In this document: in pieces, positions 52,601 through 62,255 of the stretch
Position numbering within the stretch: position 1 is the stretch's first letter
Layout: each line of letters begins with the position of its first letter
NCBI GenBank assembly: GCA_948474755.1
Contig: CAOLHI010000413.1
Coordinates: forward strand, 310,001-374,000
Direction: 5' to 3'
Source: Ctenosaura bakeri
Lineage: Eukaryota; Chordata; Lepidosauria; Squamata; Iguanidae
Length of the DNA stretch: 64,000 nt
Notes under the pieces: generated by a model
The model's input: the letters and a program-made list of their open reading frames with translations, nothing else
What the model was told of the DNA's origin: nothing
Databases searched by the model: none
Program-made: the position numbers and the translations under genes

Positions 52601-52949
52601 GGATGCCACCTAATGGTCACAGACGAGTGGGAGAAAACACTTGTTTTCTCCCCCAAGTATTTTAAAACTGGGCAAAAAAAAGAATGAATAGCTGATTCTT
52701 TCACTAAACACAAATGCGAGGCTGAAAAGAGACAGTCGAGGCAGGTCTCTTTAAAAAAAAAATGATTTCCGTGTTTTTCAAAACATAAGTAATGACAGGA
52801 TATAGCTTACGGGGTGAGGTTGTACGTGACAGGAAAATAACTTTCTGTGGAACTTCTGAGAGGGAGGCGCAGCGCTACCAGGCACGTTTTATAGGTGGAA
52901 AATGAGGGCCAATAAATAAATGGGAAAAAAAATACACACTGGATTTCTC

Positions 52950-53290
52950 TGGAGACTACAGACAACGCTTTCATCAGATTTATTTTGCTCCGCAGAGACT
53001 TAAGGCGCCCTCAACCAAAAGCGCGCGTTTTTCCCTCTCCCTGCGAGAAATCTACCCAAACCTCCGGAGGAACCACTTAGTAGCAGACCGCGCATGCGCC
53101 AAGCGGAAACGAAGTCAACGCGTTCCAAATCTTCTACTGTCCCCGCCCGTACGTCAATCATTCTTCAAATCTCGGCCGTTGGGCAGGCGCGAGAGGATGG
53201 GTGAATACGCATGCGCAGTCCGTGAATGTACTGCTTATCGTGCTCCCTCCCTCTTAGGGGAATCAATCTCTGTGGGGGGAGGGGCGTCAA
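52950..53290 (-). promoter_or_regulatory. RAD21L1: CpG-rich block, candidate RAD21L1 promoter
   Basis: A unique, CpG-dense stretch in AT-rich surroundings. It has two NRF1-like palindromes (CGCATGCGCC at 53091, CGCATGCGCA at 53209), a CAACGG MYB core on the minus strand near 53175-53181, a CRE-like ACGTCA near 53150 and a CCAAT near 53335. It lies about 6.7 kb upstream of coding exon 1, whose acceptor shows that a non-coding first exon must exist. It could also be a shared promoter. No first-exon donor could be fixed with confidence. Confidence 0.5.
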
Positions 53291-53429
53291 AGTGTTAAAG
53301 CTGGAATAGTGAGGGGCATAATTAAAAGCTTTCAACCAATTAAATGAGTCTAATAGCTTTAGTCAAGACAATGCTAACAAAACTAATTGCTATTGATTGA
53401 TATTAATTTGTAGTCCTGATCTTCTGTGA

Positions 53430-53630
53430 GACCGTTTCCACACTAGACTGTTATAGTGCTATTATTCCACTTTCAGCTTCCTATGGAATACTGAGGTTTG
53501 CAGTTTAGGGAGGGGCCCTGAAAAGCCTGACCTGGTCTCAAAGACCTTTCCCTAAACTGCAAAGCCCAGGATTCCATAGGATGCTGAAAGTGGAGTAATA
53601 GCACTATAACAGTCTAGTGTGGAAATGGCC
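53430..53630. mobile_element. Harbinger-type MITE
   Basis: Arms CCACACTAGACTGTTATAGT and the inverse, with an asymmetric middle. The flanks CTGATCTTCTGTGAGAC and GTCTCACAGATGATCAG are also inverted, so the palindrome extends beyond the usual ends. Confidence 0.8.
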
Positions 53631-53789
53631 AAAGTCTCACAGATGATCAGGTCTACTGTGGAAATGGCCTTCACTCAAAAAAGCTAACCCTAAAAATATT
53701 ATCCTTGGAATGAATAGGGCTAATTTTAAATTCCTTGAGCATGTAATTTCATACTGTTTAGTGGCCCTGGCTGCATTTTAAGGAATCCT

Positions 53790-53880
53790 GGGATGTGTAG
53801 GTGGATGAGGTTGTTAGCAGTGAAAGAGTGGAGACAAAATGGACAGTGTTTCCCATCTTTGTCTCTGGTCTACTTTGCAC
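53790..53880. repeat. Left arm of a long-range inverted repeat
   Basis: GTAGGTGGA...AGTGTTTCCCATCTTTGTCT reads as the imperfect reverse complement of 55939-56032, 2.1 kb away. See that entry. Confidence 0.75.
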
Positions 53881-53885
53881 GCACA

Positions 53886-54614
53886 GCCCATTTCTGCACT
53901 TGCCTGTTCTAGGGCTATGATTCCACTTTCAACATCCTATGGAATCCTGGGGTTTGCAGCTTCGGGAGGGGCCCAATGCAATTCTCGGCTGCATCAATAG
54001 GCGCATGGTGTCTAGATCGAGGGAGGTACTGGTACCACTCTACTCTGCTTTGGTTAGACCTCATCTTGAATCCTGTGTCCAGTTCTGGGCACCCCAATTC
54101 AAGAAGGACATGGTCAAGCTGGAGCAAGTCCAGAGGAGGGCGACCAAAATGGTGAGAGGCCTGGAAGCCATGAAGCCCTATGAGGATAGACTTAGAGAGC
54201 TGGGCATGTTTAGTCTGCAGAAGAGAAGGTTAAGAGGGGACATGAGAGCCATGTTTAAATATTTGAAGGGATGCCATGTAGAGGAAGGAGAGGGCTTGTT
54301 TTCTGCTGCTGCAGAGACCAGGACAAGGAGCAATGGATTCAAGCTGCAGGAAAGGAGATTCCACCTGAACCTCAGGAAGAACTTCCTGATGGTCACGGCT
54401 GTCTGGCAGTGGAATCTGCTGCCTCGGAGTGTAGTGGAGTCTCCTTCCTTGGAGGTTTTTAAGCAGAGGCTGGATGGCCATCTGTCAGGAGTGCTTTGAG
54501 GGTGTTCCTGCATGGCAGGGGGTTGGACTGGATGGCCCCTGGGGTCTCTTCCAACTCTACATTTCTATGATTCTATGAATCATAGCCCTAGAACAGGCGA
54601 GTGCGGAAATAGGC
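53886..54614. mobile_element. Harbinger-type MITE split by CR1
   Basis: Ends GCCCATTTCTGCACTTGCCT and CAGGCGAGTGCGGAAATAGGC are inverted, flanked by ACA (53883-53885, 54615-54617). Much of the right arm is missing at the CR1 junction. Confidence 0.8.
53973..54588 (+). mobile_element. CR1 LINE, 3' end, inside a MITE
   Basis: Encodes a nearly open CR1 RT C terminus ([20 protein letters not shown] to [13 protein letters not shown]), then the 3' UTR and the tail TTCTATGATTCTATGAATCA. It is close in sequence to the copy at 50754. Confidence 0.92.
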
Positions 54615-55107
54615 ACACACACACACACACGGAGCCAGACCTAAAATATTAGGTCCACACGGACTGCCCCAAGTAGTCTACGTGATTGCGAGTGAGCTCT
54701 GAATCAGCCTGGACAACTTTGGCCAAAAGGAATCCCCCCCACTCCAGAAAGAATGCAGTCAAAACCACTTCTTACATGAACAAAGAGAAGGACTCTTTAT
54801 TGTAAAAAAGGAAGTTTTTTTTATATATATGGATTTGGGATGGCAATGATCTCATAGAGCATCCAGTGCATGTGCAAGAATATTTGCTTTCCCAGGATTA
54901 AACTCCTGATAATGAAGTAACTTCTGGTTAACAATCAACAGTGAACCCTGAAAACCACAGGTGCATTTGCTCAGCAGTGAAGTATAAGAAATATTGATAC
55001 AGAGAGTGCTGGGAACCGATGCTGAGAACCCAGACGTTGGCTTTGCCAATTAACGTCAGCATAATTTTAAGTAGGACAAGGGGCTGGCAATGGGAACAAC
55101 CTTTAAA

Positions 55108-55604
55108 GCCCTTTGCGCACAAGGCTGATACATTGCAGTAGCATTGTATTGTCGCTTTTACATCTGCATGTTAAATCCGTTTGACGTCGTCCTGTCCTCC
55201 GTGGTTCCGCACGAGTCGAGGTCTTAGCGCGGTTAACATCGATGTTAAACCGATGTATTGTAAAAACAGAAAAACTCAGACATAAACACCCAAACTGTTT
55301 CTGCTGCATTTTTTTCCTACATGCAGAAGCGTTACATCGATTTACACCGCTTGCGCTAAAACGTAGCAACAGTTTCTGCAACTTTTTTTTTTTAATTGAC
55401 CAATCAGCAGCGGTGGTGTGGAGCGAGGGAGGGGAAATAGGAGTTCCACGAGAATTGACGATGCGGAAGCTACAAACGATTTTCTCCGCTTTACTTTGAT
55501 AGAAACCGGAGGGCGCGCAGATAGGAATCTGGGTAAATCGGAGCAAAAAACACTGCTCACGACACGCGGTGAAGTGCTCCTCCACTCTAGTGTGGAAATG
55601 GCCT
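55108..55604. mobile_element. CpG-rich candidate Harbinger-type element
   Basis: About 500 bp with ends GCCCTTTGCGCACAAG and CTCTAGTGTGGAAATGGCC, loosely inverted, with TAA left and TAG right. It has many CpGs and GTTAACATCGATGTTAAAC palindromes. A 160-codon frame crosses it but matches nothing I know. Confidence 0.45.
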
Positions 55605-55628
55605 AGAACTCAAAATGGAGGAACTTTA

Positions 55629-55830
55629 GGACCTTTCCGCACTGCACTGTTATAGTGCTACTATTCCACTTTCAACCTCCAATGGAGTCCTGGGGTTTGC
55701 AGTTTAGGGAGGGGCATTGAGAATTCTCAGCCAGAGAGCTCTTGGGCCTCAGGAAACTACAAATCCCAGAATTCCATAGGAGGTTGAAAGTGGAATAATA
55801 GCACTATAGCAGTGTAGTGCAGAAAGGCCC
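55629..55830. mobile_element. Harbinger-type MITE, asymmetric-middle subfamily
   Basis: CTTTCCGCACTGCACTGTTA and the inverse, with TTCTCAGCCAGAGAGCTCTT in the middle (inverse orientation relative to 58220). Confidence 0.83.
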
Positions 55831-55938
55831 TATGTCAAGCAAATACAGAGACAAAGACAGAGTTGCTTTAGCTTAGAGATTTAAGCAGGCAGTACCCTCT
55901 GTGAATTGAAGTATCCAGGGTGCTGGGTCTTTAGCAGC

Positions 55939-56032
55939 CCTGCAGAGTAGAACAGAGAAAAAGATGGGAAACACTATCTGTTTTGTCTGTGCTCTTTTAC
56001 TGCTTACATTGTGCAGGTCCACCTACAATGTG
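55939..56032. repeat. Right arm of a long-range inverted repeat
   Basis: Reverse complement contains GTAGGTGGA, AAGCAGTAAAAGAG, and AGTGTTTCCCATCTTT, matching 53790-53880. Between the arms are three MITE/CR1 insertions, so this could be an older transposon filled by later ones. Confidence 0.75.
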
Positions 56033-56377
56033 AATTTAATCCTATATTTGTAGCTCTGCCTCCCTACAGGTACAAAGCAACATTACTTGCATCCATATCA
56101 TCAGTGGCTCACAATCTAATAACATTATAACAACAATTATATGTTGATTAATATTAAATTGGTGGAAATGGACATCTTTCTATGCATAAACCACAACCAC
56201 GTCTTTTTGCATTTTCTGCCTCTTTAACCTCATGCCTCTCTATTCCCCTTCCTCCCAAATTTACAGTTACAGTCCGGACATCAGATGAAGTAGACTCCGT
56301 GAAAGTTTCTATTCTGTAAAAGTATAATAATCTTTAGGGACTTGTAGGTAGCTGCATTAGCCATTAAAAGCTACTAA

Positions 56378-56557
56378 GGCCATTTCTGCATTAGACTGTT
56401 ATAGTGCTATGATTCCACTTTCAACATCCTATGGAATCCTGGGGTTGGCAGTTTCGGGAAGGGCTGGTTGGCCCCTCCCGAAACTGCAAACCCTAAGATT
56501 CCATAGGATGTTGAAAGTGGAATCATCGCGCTATAACAGTCTAGTGCGGAAATGGCC
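56378..56557. mobile_element. Palindromic Harbinger-type MITE
   Basis: Near-perfect palindrome with GGCCATTTCTGCATTAGACT at the left, flanked by TAA (56375-56377 and 56558-56560). Confidence 0.9.
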
Positions 56558-56885
56558 TAAAACTCTTCTGGCACTTAAGCAAATAATTTAATTTGGCAGA
56601 AATCTTCGTGGACTGTAGCCCAATTCATTCAGATGAAGTAGGTTGTAGTCCATGAGAGCTTATTATATATCTTTCAGGTGTCAGAAGACACTGTTGCTTT
56701 ATCAGAAAGGCGCTAGTCCTTAAGAAAATGTCATGCAGTGCTGCTGCTACAACAATCTGATCATGCTGTTGGTACTCTGAAAATTACTCCAAATGAAGGA
56801 ACTGATCACATCTGGGCACCAGGTGGCGCCCATTGCAGAGAATCCAAAGTAGAATTGCAGAAATTTGGGGAGAGTTAAATACTCT

Positions 56886-57065
56886 AAAAGGCACCAAATC
56901 CTGTCTACTTTTGGAAGCTAAGCTGAGTCAGCCCTGGCTAGTACTAGGATGGGAGAAAGCCAACAAATACCATGTGCTGTAGGCTATAATTCCAAGGAAG
57001 AAATTGGCAAACCACCTCTGAGGATTCCTTGCCTAAGAAGACCCTATGAAATGTATGGGGGTCTC
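56886..57065 (+). mobile_element. 5S-rRNA-derived SINE
   Basis: The head resembles 5S rRNA (GGAAGCTAAGCTGAGTCAGC, TAGTACTAGGATGGGAGA, TGTGCTGTAGGCT), covering the internal Pol III promoter. The tail (GGCAAACCACCTCTGAG) is like that of the tRNA SINEs. Confidence 0.88.
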
Positions 57066-57435
57066 TATCACATGTACTACTATGTGCTGAACTCAAGAGA
57101 CTTGTTTTCATTGTGGGTGAATGATTGCACCATTGGAGTCTTACCTCTTACCCACCTTGGGGAACATCAATTCTGTCACATCTCTGGATGTATCACACAA
57201 TATGACAATTCATAATTACTCTGTGTGGCTTCAGGGAAACCCTGCCCAAAGAAGAAGCAGTGGAAATTGGGGGAGATGATCTACTTTTCACTTTTATATT
57301 CTTCTTTTTTTTAGTTGTTGTTTTAAAATGACTGAACAAATATTATTCTTCAATAGCAAACTGGAGCTGTTTGCATTCCTCAGTAAGAAACGCAACTGGT
57401 ATCAGGTAAAAGAAAATTGACAAATAATAGAAAAG

Positions 57436-57820
57436 GTGTGTTGTAGTGCTTTGAGTGATGGATTGGGCTTCTGGGTTTCAGTCCCCTGGCCATTGCTGCA
57501 CTAGACTGCTATAGTGCTATTATTCCACTTTCAACATCCTGTGAAAGCCTGGGGTTTGCAGTTTAGGGAGGGGGCTCAAAGTCTCCTCCCTAAACTGCAA
57601 ACCCCAGGATTCTATAGGATGTTGAAAGTGGAATAATAGCACTATAACAATCTAGTGCGGAAATGGCCCCATGAGCCATAGAAATACACTCGGTGGCTTT
57701 GGGCAGGTCTCACTCTTTTAGCCTAAAGCAATGGCAAACCTCTGATGAATAAATCCTGCTGAGAAATCTGATGAGAGGGTCCCTATAAATTGGTGTCAAC
57801 TTGAAGGCACACAACTACAA
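57436..57820 (+). mobile_element. tRNA-derived SINE split by a MITE
   Basis: Head GTGTTGTAGTGCTTTGAGTG to TTTCAGTCCCCT, MITE at 57488-57668, then ATGAGCCATAGAAATACACT through TCAACTTGAAGGCACACAAC. Confidence 0.85.
57488..57668. mobile_element. Palindromic Harbinger-type MITE inside a SINE
   Basis: GGCCATTGCTGCACTAGACT and the inverse AGTGCGGAAATGGCC. The flanks CCT and CCA are a near-match duplication. Confidence 0.87.
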
Positions 57821-57964
57821 AGAAAATAACCTGAAACGGAAAAAAAAGTGGCGATTTCAACAGTTAAAGCAAAAGTGGATCGAAGGCTCTTTGGCTTAGG
57901 TGGCTTTGAATAGGGGCTGAGCACATTTATGGAGGACTAAAAGCCATGCTGGGTTGAAAATTCT

Positions 57965-58200
57965 GGAGCTCTAGACCTAAATGTCCTAAAGGCACTAGAT
58001 CTTGTCTGATATTGGAAGCTAAGCATGATCAGCCTGGGGCTAGTACTTCGATGGGAACCCACTAAAAATACAAGGTGTGGTAGGCTAAGTACAAGGTGTG
58101 GAAGGAGCTGGCGAAATGACCTGTGAGTATTCTCTGCCTGAGAAAATCCTGTGAAATCAATGGAGCCAGCATAAGTTGACAGGCAAAAACCCAGTACAAA
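57965..58200 (+). mobile_element. 5S-rRNA-derived SINE
   Basis: GATCTTGTCTGATATTGGAA, GCTAAGCATGATCAGCCTGG and TAGTACTTCGATGGGAAC follow 5S rRNA closely. The tail (CTGCCTGAGAAAATCCTGTG, CATAAGTTGACAGGC) is shared with the copy at 56886. Confidence 0.9.
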
Positions 58201-58219
58201 CACCCAGCTCTGATTCTAA

Positions 58220-58420
58220 GGGCCTTTCTGCACTACACTCTTATAGTGCTATTATTTCCCTTTCAACCTTCTGTGGAATTCTGGGGTTTGTCGTTTGCTG
58301 AGGTCAAAGAGCTCTCTGGCTGAGAGTTCTAAATGCCCTCCCTAAACTGTAAACCCCAGCATTTCATAGGATGTTGAAAGTGGAGTGATAGCACTGTAAC
58401 AGTGTAGTGTGGAAAGGCCC
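58220..58420. mobile_element. Harbinger-type MITE, asymmetric-middle subfamily
   Basis: GGGCCTTTCTGCACTACACT and GTGTGGAAAGGCCC; TAA at the left and TTA at the right. Confidence 0.85.
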
Positions 58421-58785
58421 TTAGATTCTTCCTGTGGTCTTTGGCCAGGTGAGTTTGGCAGTATTTTCTAATATGGCAAAGCAATTCAATATGGCAAAGC
58501 AATTCAATGGTCAAAGTATGTGAGGGGGGAGAGCTGACAGTTAATCTGAAATTAAAGACTGTGATCTTGTTTATGCGCCAGTCGTTTCTGTGGCTGTGTG
58601 TTAATGCTAATGGAAAGTGTTCTGCTGGGTATTAGATCTGAGAGATGGATTACATTCGCTGACATGATTGAGGTCAGAGAGAGCTGGTGGAGCAGAACGG
58701 GAAAGAGCTTTGAAGGCGCGACATCCCAGCAGGCAGGTGCAACGGCTTTTATTGCCTTGGAGATATCAGAGCTCAACTCAGTTCT

Positions 58786-59775
58786 GGGGCCCTTTCACAC
58801 TAAGCAGCTACAGCACAATGATTCGACTTTAACTTCCATGGCACCCTGGAGTCTGCAGAGGGGTGAGGAGCTAGCATTGTCCGGCTGAGAATTCCAAATT
58901 TCTCTCCCTAAACTGCAAATCTCAAGATTCCTTTGGACCAGTGGTTCTCAACCTTCCTAATGCCACAACCCTTTAATACAGTTCCTCATGTTGTGGTGAC
59001 CCCCAACCATAAAATTATTTATTTATTATTTACAATGCCTCCCGCCCGGCAAATGCCTCCTCACCAACCAGGAACGGGGGGGGGGCGGGCGGGCAGGGAG
59101 GGAAAGCGGAGCCGCGTGTCTCCCCTGGGAAAAAACTCCGAGAACCCCCCCGGGCTCTGCTTCTGCTTTGCTCTCGTTTCCGCTGGGGGGGGCAGTGTGG
59201 GAAAAGTTTCCAGAGTGTCAACCCTGGCCGGGGGGGGGGGGGGGAATCGCAGTGCCTTTGTCTTTTGTGCTGGGTGCAGCTCACCCCCCTGGGAAAGCGC
59301 CGTCTTGTGGCCCCCCGGCTCTTCCGCAGCGCCCCTTCCGTGGCGAGTGGGGCAGGGGCCGTGGCGAGGAGGGGGCCTGCCCCCTGTGCTGCTGCCCCCC
59401 CCCAAGCTGACCTGTCAGACGGGAGGTTCTCCCCGTAGCGGAGAAGGGGAGCGATTTCAGTCCTTTCTGAACAGGGGGCAGGAGGACGCGAGCACATGGC
59501 TCATGCTTGCGCACCACCACTCCTGCTGTGGTGACGCTGTGGCCACAGGCGCTCCCGCCAAAGGGGACAGGAGGACGTGAGTGCGTGGCTTGCGCTTGCG
59601 CACCACCACCGAGGAGGGAATGGAGCCTAAGACCATCAGAAATACGTATTTTCTAATGGTCTTAGGCGACCCCTGTGAAAGGGTTGTTCGACCCCCAAAG
59701 GGGTCACGACCCACAGGTTGAGAACCGCTGCTTTGGACGGAGCCATGGCAGTCTGAAGCGGGCTGCTACAGAGAA
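58786..59775. mobile_element. Diverged MITE carrying the SPIN-type element
   Basis: GGGCCCTTTCACACTAAGCA to ACTGCAAATCTCAAGATTCC before the insert; GGAGCCATGGCAGTCTGAAG to about 59775 after it. The inner CCATGGCA arms are inverted; the right end is worn. Confidence 0.55.
58939..59730. mobile_element. SPIN-type hAT non-autonomous element
   Basis: The left end CAGTGGTTCTCAACCTTCCT and right end CACAGGTTGAGAACCGCTG match the SPIN family, with perfect 8-bp target duplications CTTTGGAC (58931-58938, 59731-59738). The subterminal parts (AATACAGTTCCTCATGTTGT; TCTTAGGCGACCCCTGTGAA) also match. The 580-bp middle is GC-rich, with two near-duplicate segments at 59465-59519 and 59565-59610, and is unlike the SPIN interiors I know. 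Confidence 0.88.
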
Positions 59776-60687
59776 TAGCCCTGCATATGCTGTAGCACAG
59801 CGCATAATACTTCTGTATTAAGCTGACACCTTAAAGAAAGATTCACTGAAGATGCTGTCATGCTTTTAACACCAGCACCTGGGTCATCCACCAAAACTGA
59901 ATGATGAGCAGAGAAACACGAGTACTACTTGACACATTTCATGTTTGAAAGTGGAAACTCACTACCATAAGATGCAGGGAGAGCCCCAAACTTGGATAGC
60001 CTTAAAAGGGATTTGGATGAATTCATGGAGGTGATGACCTTCCATGGCTGCTAATGAGCCATTCCTCATTAGGGTGGCCGTGTCTCCTCTCCAGTACCAG
60101 AATCTTTTGTACATGAGTGGCTAAGGAATGCAAGATAGAGGATGCAGTTGCATTTATCTCCTGCTGGCGGGCTTTTCATAGCAAACTGGTTCGCCACTGT
60201 TCAACTGGACTTGATCAGCCTTCTGCCTGCTCCAGAAAGGCTCTTCTTATGTTCCTGTGCTTGTCCGAAGAAACAGGAGGCTCAAAAGTGTTGGAAAGAA
60301 ATTCTTGATATTTATTTTTTTAATAAAAAATCACATGCAACTTAGCGGTGGACCAAACATGAATGATTGCTCCATTTGGACAATGGAGAAATCTGAAGTG
60401 GGGTGATGGAGGAATCTTCCATGGATACCATAAATTGCCAAAAAGGACAAATAAATCCAAGCCTGAACTCTCACTAGAAATCAAAATGACTAAACTGTCA
60501 TGACTGGGCTATTGTACTTTGGGTATTTTGTGAGAAGATGTGGCTCACTTGGGAAAGATGATATGCCTCAACAGAGTTGAAGGAAGAAGGAAAACACGAA
60601 GACTGCACTGCAAGTAGATTGACTCAATTAAAGGGAGCACAGTATGTACTGAATCTGCAAGACCTGAGCATGGCTGTTGACGATTGG

Positions 60688-60889
60688 GGCCATTTCTGCA
60701 CTACAGTGTTATACTGCTATTATTCCACCTTCAGCCGCCTGTGGGATTCTGGGTTTTATGGTTTACTGAGGCCAACGAGCTTTCTGGCTGAGAATTCTAA
60801 AGGTCCCTCCCTAAACTGCAGACCCCAGGATTCCATAGGATGTTGAAAATGGAATAATAGCACTATAACAGTGTAGTGCGGAAATGGCC
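60688..60889. mobile_element. Harbinger-type MITE, asymmetric-middle subfamily
   Basis: GGCCATTTCTGCACTACAGT and the inverse GTGCGGAAATGGCC, flanked by TGG (60685-60687 and 60890-60892). Confidence 0.87.
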
Positions 60890-60892
60890 TGG

Positions 60893-60962
60893 GACTCTTA
60901 GAGTTCTCTCATTCATAGGGTTGCCATAAGTTGAAGCAACTTGAAGGCAATTAAGAACAACC
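60893..60962 (+). mobile_element. SINE tail fragment
   Basis: GGGTTGCCATAAGTTGAAGC and ACTTGAAGGCAATTAAGAAC match the tail of the tRNA SINEs. No head is seen. Confidence 0.65.
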
Positions 60963-61237
60963 TCCATTTGGAAATGAGAAAAGATATCACCAAAGTGCAG
61001 TAAACGATAGTAACAGTGGGGTGGGGGGAGAAAGAGACAGCCGCTGAAGCCAAGTGGGAAACCCACTTGATGTACAAGTTAGCTTGTACAGTTTTGAAAA
61101 TCAGCTGCACGTGAGACAGAAGACAAGGTATGGTCAAAAACATATAACAAGGCCTATGGTAGCAAGCTAGAATATTTTATGAGCAAGCCAAATATACAAA
61201 AAGAACTTTGATTTAGTGTTTTCCTATGTCAGAGACC

Positions 61238-61352
61238 ACCAAATTTGGCCTTCCTCAAACTTGGTGCCCTCCAGATTGCTTGGACCACAACTCTCCAGTT
61301 ATACTGGCTGAGGGACTGTGGGAATTGTGGTCCAACACATCTAGAGGGTACC
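61238..61352. mobile_element. Short palindromic MITE
   Basis: CTCAAACTTGGTGCCCTCCA and GAGGGTACCAAGTTTGTG are inverted, with GGGAATTGTGGTCCAACAC in the right arm. Confidence 0.65.
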
Positions 61353-61469
61353 AAGTTTGTGATGGCTATCCTAGCCTTGACCTAAGTAGGCATTTTGACC
61401 CAAGTCTTTCCAGCTTCATTTTCAACTCCAGAATCTATCTTAGTGTACAGCTGAAATGTTCTTGTCTAT

Positions 61470-61610
61470 AACAGCCCTTCCCCATCCGTCAGATGTGTTG
61501 GACTACATCTCCCACCATCTCCAAGTCAGTGGTGCCAAATCGTGTGTCAGCTGGAGTGAAGGGAGTTATAGTCAACAAATTTGAAGGATGCTTAGCAGAG
61601 GAGGGCTAGT
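61470..61610. mobile_element. Short palindromic MITE, diverged
   Basis: CCCTTCCCCATCCGTCAGAT with GTGTTGGACTACATCTCCCA at the left; a worn inverse at the right. Confidence 0.55.
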
Positions 61611-61770
61611 TTATTATGGTCTGTCTTTTCCTCTCTGAAAATTAATGGATCGTTGATTGATGACGAGTACTTCTTCATGGGAGGAAACACCAAGACCAGG
61701 TAAGCTGAAGCCATGCTCTTGGAGTACAGGATGAGAAGGAGACTCCAGTTATTTCACTTCATAGAAAATT

Positions 61771-61970
61771 TGGGGAGCCAGTTTGGTGTAGTGGATTGAA
61801 TATTGGATTAGGATTTATGGGGGGCTAGGGTTTGAATCCCCGCAACCCCAATTCTCTCATCAGCCCCAGAGGAAAGCAATGACAAACCTCCTTTGACTAA
61901 ATCTTGCCATGGAAATCCTGTGATAAGGTCACCATAAGTCAAAGTCAACTTGAAGGCACATAACAACATA
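61771..61970 (+). mobile_element. tRNA-derived SINE
   Basis: GGGGAGCCAGTTTGGTGTAG, GGGTTTGAATCCCCGC, and the tail CAACTTGAAGGCACATAACA. Confidence 0.88.
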
Positions 61971-62047
61971 GCAGTATGATTGGAACTGTTGTTGCCTATG
62001 AGATCAACACAGGATTAAATACAGAAAATGACAATAATATAAATATA

Positions 62048-62255
62048 GGAGCCAGTGAAGTGCAGCTATAACTCTGGAGACCAGGGTTTGAATTCTCACC
62101 TGGCCATGGAAACTCACTGGGTGACCTTGGGCAGGTCACACTCTCTCAGCAGCCTGAGAGGAAGGCAATAGCAAATCTCCTCTAGATAAATCTTTCCACA
62201 GAAACCCTGGAAGAGGATTGCCATAACTGTGAGTTGACTTGAAGGCATATAAAAA
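62048..62255 (+). mobile_element. tRNA-derived SINE
   Basis: GGAGCCAGTGAAGTGCAGC, GGGTTTGAATTCTC, GTGACCTTGGGCAGGTCAC and the tail GACTTGAAGGCATATAA. Confidence 0.87.

Noticed and set aside
55103..55585. 160-codon minus-strand frame
   Set aside because: Within a CpG-rich non-coding element, no motif, and no splice support.
56886..58200. 5S rRNA genes
   Set aside because: Only part of 5S is present, with many changes and a SINE tail, so these are SINEs rather than rRNA genes.
58933..59580. Long frames on both strands (215 and 155 codons)
   Set aside because: They fall in the GC-rich middle of the SPIN-type element, where stops are rare by composition; products are Pro/Gly-rich without domains.
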